The translations under genes were made by a program, and so were the position numbers. 13,738 nt of DNA, taken from assembly GCA_964362915.1 (NCBI GenBank), contig CAYIGH010000027.1, positions 1 to 13,738 of the forward strand, written 5' to 3'. The stretch is from JAUSIK01 sp964362915 (GTDB taxonomy: Archaea; Nanobdellota; Nanobdellia; Pacearchaeales; GW2011-AR1). The stretch's first letter is position 1. The number at the start of each line of letters is the position of its first letter. Below the pieces are notes generated by a model. The model did no database searches and was not told the DNA's origin. It saw only the letters and a program-made list of their open reading frames with translations. Positions 5,483-11,597 of this stretch are shown piece after piece.

Positions 5483-6884
5483 AATAAGCAAATTCTATAG
5501 CTAATCTTGAACTCCCTGCAAAAATAACATTCAGCATTTCACCTAATCCGTTATTTCTAAAGTCATTAAATTTTAACTCGTTAATGGGCTTTCCCAGTTT
5601 GTTTGCAAGTTCGCTTATTATTGGGAGAATTTCTTTGCCACTCATTTTTACCCATTTTTCATTTAAATTAACAGGAATAACCTCTGCTAACTTACCAGAC
5701 CCCCTTAATTTTTCGTAAAGCCCCTTATTAGCTTGAAATAGTTCTGTCCTGCTTAATCCACTGAATCTTTCAGGATGAGCTAAAAAATATGATGCAGCAT
5801 CTTTATAACCTCTAAACCCCAGACGGCCTCCATTTTCAAATATAGTGGAAACACCTGTCCCATATTCTTTCTGTATCTTTTCAGCTTCTTTAGTATATTC
5901 TGGATAAGTTCCTGGATAAGCAAATTCAATTGCCAGCCTGCCGCTTCCCCCAAAAACCTCTTTTAGCATACTTCTCATTCCGTTTTGCTTGAAATCGCGG
6001 CAGCCTATTTCCCATAATTGCTTTTTTGTATTTTTAGTAAATTCTTTTATTTTTTGGGAAATTTTATCTAAAGGTATTAAGCCCTCAGTCCATTTTCTTC
6101 TATCGTGGAAGATATCTTCAACTTCAGTATTGGCATCAATTTCTCTTAAGAAATCCAGCATTCTAAAATTGTATGTTTTTTGATAGAATCCCAATAATTT
6201 ATATTTATTTATAAAACGGATTTTATCAGAAGAATTTGCAAATTCTTTTGGACTTATTCCTATAGCATCCAAGACAGCCAAACCGTATTTCCTTGATCTT
6301 TTTCTTCCGTCTTTATCCGAAATATAACCATTAGGAAATCTTCCCCTAACACCAAGCAAGACTTGTGCATAGACAAGCATCTCCTCATCTGTTAAATCAA
6401 TTCTCGTTACGACTTTGACTCTATCTTTAACGTCTGTTGGCGGTAATTCAGAGAGGTTTAAATCATAAACATTATCACATTTATCAAGCAATGATTCTAA
6501 CGCTTTACTTTCTCTTTCTGAAAATTGATGTTTAATCTGATAGAGCAATTCTTCAAGTTCGTCTAATTTTTCTCCTTTTTCTCTAGTTGGAAAAACATCA
6601 ACAGCTTGAATAGTGCCTTCATCTTCTCTTGCGAGATAGATGTGTTTTTCCTTATGCCACATCTTTCTCATTTCACCAAAAATAGCATTTTTAATAGCTT
6701 GTTTCACATAAGGGAAAACATTAATCATGTCTGGTCTTTTCCTGCTCACATTGAAAACAGCTATTCTTCCAGCTTGTTCTAAATCATCAAGTCCAAAATC
6801 TCCCTTATTCCTATGAAGATAAAAGTAACAGCCTGCGATTTGTCTTGTTACAGGCTCATACTTCTCAAGAGTTTGCTGATCCAT
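5460..6884 (-). CDS. Sigma-70 region 2-like protein with duplicated C-terminal module
   Basis: Residues about 11-80 resemble sigma-70 region 2: GLDDLEQAGRIAVFNVSR (31-48) recalls the dDLiQeG..gL core, and FPYVKQAIKNAIFGEMRK (57-74) recalls the F.tYa...ir.ai segment. FSERESKALESLL (121-133) looks like the start of a sigma region 3/4, but I see no clear region 4 helix-turn-helix. The second half carries two copies of one module, about 274-327 and 417-470, sharing DF.(Q/N)NG...ML..(V)F.GS.RLAIEFAY..TY. Between them, about 356-404, is an SRTELFQANKGLYEKL-type segment. The function is unknown; DNA binding or transcription control is a reasonable inference. It has its own TATA box but also starts 22 bases after the gene at 6907-8703, so both operon and separate transcription are possible. 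Confidence 0.75.
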   Translation of the reverse strand: MDQQTLEKYEPVTRQIAGCYFYLHRNKGDFGLDDLEQAGRIAVFNVSRKRPDMINVFPYVKQAIKNAIFGEMRKMWHKEKHIYLAREDEGTIQAVDVFPTREKGEKLDELEELLYQIKHQFSERESKALESLLDKCDNVYDLNLSELPPTDVKDRVKVVTRIDLTDEEMLVYAQVLLGVRGRFPNGYISDKDGRKRSRKYGLAVLDAIGISPKEFANSSDKIRFINKYKLLGFYQKTYNFRMLDFLREIDANTEVEDIFHDRRKWTEGLIPLDKISQKIKEFTKNTKKQLWEIGCRDFKQNGMRSMLKEVFGGSGRLAIEFAYPGTYPEYTKEAEKIQKEYGTGVSTIFENGGRLGFRGYKDAASYFLAHPERFSGLSRTELFQANKGLYEKLRGSGKLAEVIPVNLNEKWVKMSGKEILPIISELANKLGKPINELKFNDFRNNGLGEMLNVIFAGSSRLAIEFAYSRTYSLK

Positions 6885-6904
6885 ATTTAATTAACAGGCT
6901 CGGA

Positions 6905-6914
6905 ATTTATAATT
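6905..6914 (-). promoter_or_regulatory. TATA box of the sigma-like gene
   Basis: The minus-strand sequence AATTATAAATT is centred about 26 bases before the ATG at 6884 and overlaps the last codons of the upstream gene. It allows leaderless expression independent of the genes upstream. Confidence 0.5.
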
Positions 6915-8703
6915 CTTTGTGTATTTTAAGGGCAGGTAATGATAAAAGGCCGGCTTCAAATCGCTCTTCTTTTGGATGATGACTCAATGCATAATTAACC
7001 GCTCTTCTTAAAGCATCACTCTTTATTTTTTTCGTATGCGGGTTTAAACTATATCCTCCTAATTTAAACAAAATAGCACCGCTATTCATAATTTTCCTTA
7101 ATTCTTTTCCGCACTGTTTCTTATCAAAATCTATGTTAGGATCCTTTTTCGCATTGCGCTCTAAATGCTCTATAGGAAGGCGATGAGTTCCAATAAAATA
7201 TTGGCCGCTAAAATATAAACCTCTTCCTATAATTGCCATTGTCATATCAGGTTCATATCCTTCCCTGGCAAGATCAATTTTTATTCTCTCGAATTCGCTT
7301 ATTTGCTGCCTGGTTTCTCCATTAGTCTCTGCAGCGCCTGTTCTTCTTACCATACTATAAAGTCTTTTTTTTGTTTCTTGTAACGCATCAAAACTAGAAA
7401 AATTCTGAGGAGAAGTATAAGGATCAAAGTCATTAATCATACTAAATCCTTTAACAGATTCTTTCACTTCTTTAAATTTTGATATGTATTTCTGAATCTG
7501 TTCTTTGTCCATTAAAAATAATTCAGGATTGGCCTTTATTAATAACTCCACAAGGTCAGATTCTAATGAACCATTTAGTTCTCTAGGAACTCTGGCAATA
7601 TCTTCTTCGCTCACAAGTCCAGCAATCCTAATGGCATCATTACTAGGTATTTTATAATCAGCTATAAATAAAGCCTTTCTTTGTATACTTTCTACATTAT
7701 ATTCTTTCTTTTCTTTTAAAATAATCTCAGGTTTCTTCTCAAGCTCTTTTTCTAAACTTATTTTTAGGAAGATATATTCGTTATCAGTTATATAAATCCC
7801 TTTTCGTAAATTTTCCAAATTTATCATAATATCCTCTTTCGGTTTATTTTTCAAAAGAGCCAATTTATCTTCAGTTTTATCAGATAGGAACATTGCATAA
7901 TCTAGATCTTCATCTCCAACTTTTCTCTGTTCTAATTTAAAAGTTGAATATGCCAAAAGAATTCCCTCTAAACTATTAAAATAATCCTTTTCTTCTCTAA
8001 ATTTATTCTCATTAATACTTCTTGCTTCTTCTTCAAGAAGGCAGATATTCAATTTCGCAATTTCTTTTATTCTTTTTTCATCAGTTTGAGGTTTATAAGA
8101 CTCTATCACTTGCATATAATTTGTCGTGCTATTTAAGAAATCCCCTCTTAAATTATCTTTTAATCTTTTGATAAATTCATCAAATTTGCCATAATCTTTA
8201 ATTTGCGTAGCTTCTCTTATTTTGTTTAACATTTGCTTTAGAGAATTTATATTGGCATCTGGAACAAATTTAAACATAGGATTGCTTATCATTTTATAGA
8301 CCTCATTTATAGGGAAACTGACATTTGCCAGATAATTTTGCAATGTCCGTTCCATTTTTAATAACTCTGCCTTTATTACCTTTCTTGCTTCTCTTCGTGC
8401 ATATCTCAGATTATCTGATGCAAGTTCGCCATGTCTAAGAACAGCTATATTTTCTAATATAGGACTACCAGTATAATCATTTATTCTTTTTAAGAATTCT
8501 TCACTTCCCTTATATATATGAACTTTCTCTAAAATTTTCTCTTCATTAATTAACATGCTGTCTATACTCCTGCCAACATAACTAAATTGCTCAGAGATTT
8601 TCTGAACATATTTTTTATATTTTAATTCACCTGCTCTTTTTTCTTCCAAGTAGGTCTTCCTCAGATTTTCTCTTCTTTCTTTATATTTATTTCCATTAAC
8701 CAT
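6907..8703 (-). CDS. Large charged protein of unknown function (598 aa)
   Basis: I do not recognise this protein. It is 598 residues long, rich in Lys, Glu and Ile, with no signal peptide, no membrane segment and no obvious catalytic motif, so it is probably cytoplasmic. Long Lys/Glu-rich stretches in the first half and near residue 330 suggest helical or coiled-coil structure. The last 140 residues are more globular and include TMAIIGRGLYFSGQYFIGTH and a basic segment (SLNPHTKKIKSDALRRAVNY). Its start is 34 bases after the amidase stop codon and its stop is 22 bases before the sigma-like gene, all on one strand, so the three may form an operon. A TATA box also precedes it directly. Confidence 0.7.
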   Translation of the reverse strand: MVNGNKYKERRENLRKTYLEEKRAGELKYKKYVQKISEQFSYVGRSIDSMLINEEKILEKVHIYKGSEEFLKRINDYTGSPILENIAVLRHGELASDNLRYARREARKVIKAELLKMERTLQNYLANVSFPINEVYKMISNPMFKFVPDANINSLKQMLNKIREATQIKDYGKFDEFIKRLKDNLRGDFLNSTTNYMQVIESYKPQTDEKRIKEIAKLNICLLEEEARSINENKFREEKDYFNSLEGILLAYSTFKLEQRKVGDEDLDYAMFLSDKTEDKLALLKNKPKEDIMINLENLRKGIYITDNEYIFLKISLEKELEKKPEIILKEKKEYNVESIQRKALFIADYKIPSNDAIRIAGLVSEEDIARVPRELNGSLESDLVELLIKANPELFLMDKEQIQKYISKFKEVKESVKGFSMINDFDPYTSPQNFSSFDALQETKKRLYSMVRRTGAAETNGETRQQISEFERIKIDLAREGYEPDMTMAIIGRGLYFSGQYFIGTHRLPIEHLERNAKKDPNIDFDKKQCGKELRKIMNSGAILFKLGGYSLNPHTKKIKSDALRRAVNYALSHHPKEERFEAGLLSLPALKIHKEL

Positions 8704-8720
8704 AATTTTTATTTATAGCT

Positions 8721-8733
8721 TATTTATATAAAT
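8721..8733 (-). promoter_or_regulatory. TATA box of the 598-residue protein gene
   Basis: The minus-strand sequence ATTTATATAAATA is centred about 25 bases before the ATG at 8703, with no ribosome site between them. It is one of the clearest archaeal TATA boxes in the window and lies in the gap after the amidase gene. Confidence 0.65.
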
Positions 8734-8737
8734 CTTG

Positions 8738-9244
8738 CTAAAGAAATGCCTCATCATTCAAGATTCTGGTAATTTTAGAATCTTCCATGGCCGTATATTC
8801 TAAAACATCCCTTCTTAATTTGTTCATATCAAAAAATTTTCCAGGACATTTTGTTTCACTTCTTTCCAATTCATTATGCCCATAAATAGAACTATGATCC
8901 CATCTGACAGGAATTTGAAATATCCTGCAATTTCTAGAAATAAGTTTTACAAGGCTTTGCCATTGCCTTTCACTAGGCTCACTTTCCTCAAAATTTCCGA
9001 TTAAAGCAATGCCTATAGAATTATCATTATACCCTAAAGCATGAGCTCCAATTTTTTCAATATCTCTGCCTTCGTAAACTTTCCCGTCTTTTGTCAAAAC
9101 CCCATTTCCAATAATATAGTGATAGCCAATATCATCAAAACCTCTTAAATATTTATGTCTTAATTTAATTAGTATAGGATTATCAAATCCTCCTAGCTTT
9201 TCACTGCCTGTATGATGCACTATAATCTTATTAATTTCTCGCAT
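8738..9244 (-). CDS. N-acetylmuramoyl-L-alanine amidase, PGRP/T7-lysozyme family
   Basis: Amidase_2/PGRP proteins cut the bond between muramic acid and the stem peptide of peptidoglycan using a zinc ion. In this 168-residue protein the zinc ligands appear as His10 (IIVHHTG), His123 (YGHNELE) and Cys133 (TKCPGK). Tyr41 (GYHYII) corresponds to the catalytic tyrosine, and Thr131 takes the place of the T7 lysozyme lysine, as in many amidase-active PGRPs. IGAHALGYNDNSIGIALIGNF (65-85) is a standard block. The domain fills nearly the whole protein, with no signal peptide, anchor or cell-wall-binding part, so it resembles a phage endolysin or an internal enzyme. Archaea lack murein, so the target may be a bacterial neighbour or host, or the gene may be acquired. 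It is first in a three-gene co-directional set. Confidence 0.92.
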   Translation of the reverse strand: MREINKIIVHHTGSEKLGGFDNPILIKLRHKYLRGFDDIGYHYIIGNGVLTKDGKVYEGRDIEKIGAHALGYNDNSIGIALIGNFEESEPSERQWQSLVKLISRNCRIFQIPVRWDHSSIYGHNELERSETKCPGKFFDMNKLRRDVLEYTAMEDSKITRILNDEAFL

Positions 9245-9265
9245 AGAAACCCTAAAAATTTAATC

Positions 9266-9275
9266 TTTTTAAATC
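9266..9275 (-). promoter_or_regulatory. TATA-like box of the amidase gene
   Basis: The minus-strand sequence GATTTAAAAA is centred about 26 bases before the ATG at 9244, again implying a leaderless message. Confidence 0.5.
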
Positions 9276-9482
9276 TTTCTAATTGTAACTACTTCAAAGT
9301 ATTTAATAAATCAAAATAAAACTTCTGAGCTTTTATGAAGTTCAAATCTTTGATTTGAATTTGGATAGAAGTGAGCGACAAAGCGAAACTGGAATCTTTT
9401 AACCCTTGTTAAGTCTCTGCGAATATCTGGAGCAGTCGAGATTTTTATTAAAAATCGGAGAAGTAGCCAAAAACCTTGGTGG

Positions 9483-9538
9483 AAAAAGTTTTCATCTTGA
9501 GTATCTTATGATTTTAATTTGCAAGATGAAAACTTTTT
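9483..9538. repeat. 17-bp perfect inverted repeat
   Basis: aaaaagttttcatcttg (9483-9499) and its exact reverse complement (9522-9538) flank a 22-base loop. It is by far the longest perfect hairpin in the window. It could be a transcription-end structure, a recombination or replication site, a small RNA, or the remnant of a miniature element. The pairing is direct; the role is unknown. Confidence 0.75.
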
Positions 9539-9594
9539 GTGGGAAAGCGATAGCTTTCTATATTCATCGTGAGAGGTTGCCCACCAATTTTTTG

Positions 9595-9613
9595 CTTCTT
9601 TTTCTAAAAGAAG
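9595..9613. repeat. Perfect hairpin, copy 2 of the tttgcttcttt palindrome family
   Basis: An 8-bp stem with a 3-base loop begins cttcttttt and is preceded by tttg, like the element at 267-289. It lies directly upstream of the toxin promoter. Confidence 0.5.
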
Positions 9614-9615
9614 TG

Positions 9616-9623
9616 TTTTTAAT
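9616..9623 (+). promoter_or_regulatory. TATA-like box of the toxin gene
   Basis: tttttaat lies about 26 bases before the ATG at 9645 and supports that codon over the ATG at 9636. The box is AT-rich and weak, so the call is tentative. Confidence 0.35.
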
Positions 9624-9644
9624 CTGCATTTTCTTATGTTGCTT

Positions 9645-9986
9645 ATGGAAAATTATAAAGTGTATCGTTCAGATGCATTTAAAGAGGAGATTGCTAAATG
9701 TGATAAAGCCCTCCAAGATAGAGTTGATAAAATAGAAACAAAATTGGTGTCTAATCCAGAATATGGAACTCCTTTAGGAATGAAGTGGTTTAGAGAAGCG
9801 CGATTTGAAGGATACAGAATTTATTATTTGATTTATGAAGATTTGAAAGCAGTTTTTATGGTAGCAATAAGTGGAAAAAAAGACCAACAAAAAACAATAA
9901 ATACAATTAGGCTTTTCCTAGAGTTCTTTAGAGAGGAGATAGAAAAGATGGTCAGACAAAATAATCCGCAAGATGAAGAATTATAG
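9645..9986 (+). CDS. RelE/ParE-type toxin of a type II toxin-antitoxin system
   Basis: This 113-residue protein resembles RelE/ParE-superfamily toxins, which cut mRNA at the ribosome or poison gyrase. Visible features are the N-terminal strand and helices (YKVYRSDAFKEEI...LQDRVDKIETKL), the turn NPEYGTPLGMKWFREARF (37-54), then the core strands GYRIYYLIYED and VFMVAISGKKDQQKTI, with basic residues typical of the active-site face. An in-frame ATG nine bases earlier (9636) is possible, but 9645 fits the TATA-box spacing. No antitoxin gene precedes it. The only candidate is the small gene on the opposite strand, three bases past its stop codon. The C-terminal 20 residues are an acidic, polar extension. 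Confidence 0.85.
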   Translation: MENYKVYRSDAFKEEIAKCDKALQDRVDKIETKLVSNPEYGTPLGMKWFREARFEGYRIYYLIYEDLKAVFMVAISGKKDQQKTINTIRLFLEFFREEIEKMVRQNNPQDEEL

Positions 9987-9989
9987 TCT

Positions 9990-10124
9990 TTATTTTACTC
10001 TTGTTACTCTGCCTTCTTTTATGTCTTTTAAGCTTTTGACTAATTGTTTTAATAAATCTATATCTATGTTTGCTTGCATTTTCAATCTTTCATATTCATC
10101 TTTTCGTATGCTTATCATTTCCAT
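9990..10124 (-). CDS. Small antitoxin-like protein, convergent with the toxin gene
   Basis: This 44-residue ORF reads MEMISIRKDEYERLKM, then a second helix DIDLLKQLVKSLKDIKEG, and ends RVTRVK. I recognise this layout (a short strand with EYERLK, then a LVxSLxDIKxGRxxRV tail) from small antitoxins next to RelE-type toxins in archaea; that is family memory, not a search. A TATA-like box at 10146-10155 sits 26 bases upstream, so a leaderless message is likely. What is odd is the orientation: its stop codon faces the toxin's stop codon with three bases between, whereas antitoxin genes normally lie upstream on the same strand. It may be the partner of this toxin after an inversion, or an orphan. 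Confidence 0.7.
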   Translation of the reverse strand: MEMISIRKDEYERLKMQANIDIDLLKQLVKSLKDIKEGRVTRVK

Positions 10125-10145
10125 AATTATCTTATCTATTTCTAG

Positions 10146-10155
10146 TTTTTATAAC
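10146..10155 (-). promoter_or_regulatory. TATA-like box of the antitoxin-like gene
   Basis: The minus-strand sequence GTTATAAAAA is centred about 26 bases before the ATG at 10124. It would let the antitoxin be expressed independently of the membrane-protein operon upstream. Confidence 0.5.
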
Positions 10156-10177
10156 TTTCGGTGGGTGAAATTTTTCA

Positions 10178-10918
10178 TTAAAATAAATTAAAAAGAGTTA
10201 TACTTATTCCTATAAGGATTGCTATGATACCTAAAATTGTATAAAAGATATTCCAAAATCTTGTCTTTTGTTCTGTTAGCAAGTGAATGTTTCCCAAAAA
10301 TCCTATTGCTCGATATTTTTTACAAAACCATGCAAAAATAAAAAATAGAACTCCTATAGAAAAAGAAATTTCAAATAATGCAAGAAATAGAATGCAGTCT
10401 TTTGTTGAGCAAAGAGGTTTGGTGATAGAGGTCGTTATTAAAGAACCAACGATTATAAAGATCATAAGCCACCAAGATAATTGGGCATTTTTCTGTTTAA
10501 TTCTATCTATATGTTCGTCAGTTATATGCAAACTTTGTTTTACTTTGGGGGAAATTTCAGGTCTTTTCCATGTACCTTTTTTCCATGTACCCTTTGCCAT
10601 GCTAGTGAATGCGTAACCACTCCACAAAAAAAGTAAACCCACTCCAAGTCCTATTACTGCGAGAAGTATTCTTAATGGTGTTAATTCAGGTGTGAATGCT
10701 ACTGCAATAATAACAAAAAAAAGGAAAATAAGACCTAATATAATTCCCCCAAGACCGATAAGCCAAGCACCAACATTAATAACATCAGTCTTTCCTTGTT
10801 CTACTTTCTTTGGTTTTTTGGAGAAGTATCTTGATAAGAACCACATTGCAAATAAGAAAATCAAAACGCCGAAAACTCTTACTACTCCTTTTAGTATAAG
10901 ATTTATTTCATTTACCAT
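10178..10918 (-). CDS. Six-helix membrane protein of unknown function
   Basis: With this start the protein has 246 residues and six hydrophobic helices, at about 9-28, 50-75, 81-104, 147-169, 175-198 and 221-246. A basic loop of some 40 residues lies between helices 3 and 4. I recognise no domain. The ATG at 10918 follows the upstream stop codon by one base; an ATG at 10936, overlapping the upstream gene, would add six residues. The loop contains a small tandem duplication (KGTWKKGTWKRP) that is also visible in the DNA near 10565-10592. It is the last gene of the surface operon that begins at 13637 and may work with the two proteins encoded upstream. Confidence 0.75.
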   Translation of the reverse strand: MVNEINLILKGVVRVFGVLIFLFAMWFLSRYFSKKPKKVEQGKTDVINVGAWLIGLGGIILGLIFLFFVIIAVAFTPELTPLRILLAVIGLGVGLLFLWSGYAFTSMAKGTWKKGTWKRPEISPKVKQSLHITDEHIDRIKQKNAQLSWWLMIFIIVGSLITTSITKPLCSTKDCILFLALFEISFSIGVLFFIFAWFCKKYRAIGFLGNIHLLTEQKTRFWNIFYTILGIIAILIGISITLFNLF

Positions 10919-10919
10919 C

Positions 10920-11597
10920 TTAGCTCTTACCAGCATTTAAAGTCACAAAGCAACTTTCTCGTTTATTTTCATCTTGAATATTATTGCATAGATTTTCTTC
11001 TTTCTTTGAATCTATAATAACCCTAAAGAAACAGGTATCTTTAAATTGTTCATTAAATATTTGCTTACAGATTTCAAGGTTTGCTTCTTGTTGAGCTTTT
11101 TCATAATAGTAAAGGTCAAAACAATTCATCCTTTTTTCTGTGTTCACAATTTTTTGACAAAAGGTAAATACTCTCTCGATATCTCCATTCTTAGCTTCAT
11201 CTATTTTAATGGACTCTTCAAGAGCTTTATTACCATAACAACTATCTCTCTTTATTTCTGATCCTCTTGCACAAGCATCAAAGTTCGGGTCATTTGCATA
11301 GGTATACATAAGAGAGATAAAGACTATAATAAAAATAAGGAAGAGAAACCATAAGATAGTAATAATGCCAACGAGGATACTATTAAGCCGATTCCACATT
11401 AAAAAAGTGATCAGGGGTATAAGTGAAATATAGAATGGTAGTCTCATAAGAATAAGAAGAGCAAATGAACCAAGTGTTAGCGAAGATGGTTCAGAAACAA
11501 AAAAATCGCTCAATGACAAGATAAAGAATACCGAAGCTACAAAAATATTGATGATGTAGAAAATCGTCAATGCCCTTTTAAGTCCTTTTCCTATCAT
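10920..11597 (-). CDS. Membrane protein with four paired-cysteine repeats
   Basis: The protein has 225 residues. Three hydrophobic segments (about 9-33, 38-67 and 71-99) are followed by a 125-residue soluble domain that is probably outside the cell. That domain has eight cysteines in four pairs: 109/120, 147/159, 177/189 and 204/216, each spaced 11 or 12 residues and followed by an aromatic or small residue (CY, CF, CF, CF). This suggests four helical-hairpin repeats, each closed by a disulfide. I have seen such C-x(10-11)-C repeats in DPANN membrane proteins, but no function is known to me. Its ATG overlaps the stop codon of the NHL-protein gene (ATGA), so translation is probably coupled. 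Confidence 0.8.
   Translation of the reverse strand: MIGKGLKRALTIFYIINIFVASVFFILSLSDFFVSEPSSLTLGSFALLILMRLPFYISLIPLITFLMWNRLNSILVGIITILWFLFLIFIIVFISLMYTYANDPNFDACARGSEIKRDSCYGNKALEESIKIDEAKNGDIERVFTFCQKIVNTEKRMNCFDLYYYEKAQQEANLEICKQIFNEQFKDTCFFRVIIDSKKEENLCNNIQDENKRESCFVTLNAGKS

Larger units (their letters stand above)
9276..9644. other. Hairpin-dense spacer before the toxin gene
   Basis: I find no convincing coding sequence here. Five perfect inverted repeats are packed into about 270 bases: 9341-9359 (8-bp stem), 9440-9456 (7-bp), 9483-9538 (17-bp), 9543-9558 (6-bp, gaaagc-GATA-gctttc) and 9595-9613 (8-bp). Words shared with 1-310 (gtgagc...aagcga; tttgcttcttt) suggest a common repeat family. 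A TATA-like tttttaat at 9616-9623 sits 26 bases before the toxin start at 9645. Confidence 0.55.

Noticed and set aside
9406..9735. Plus-strand open frame of 109 codons before the toxin
   Set aside because: It crosses the 17-bp inverted repeat and overlaps the toxin in another frame, and its composition is not protein-like.
9973..10191. Plus-strand open frame of 72 codons
   Set aside because: It is the shadow of the antitoxin-like gene on the other strand, which has better composition and a promoter.
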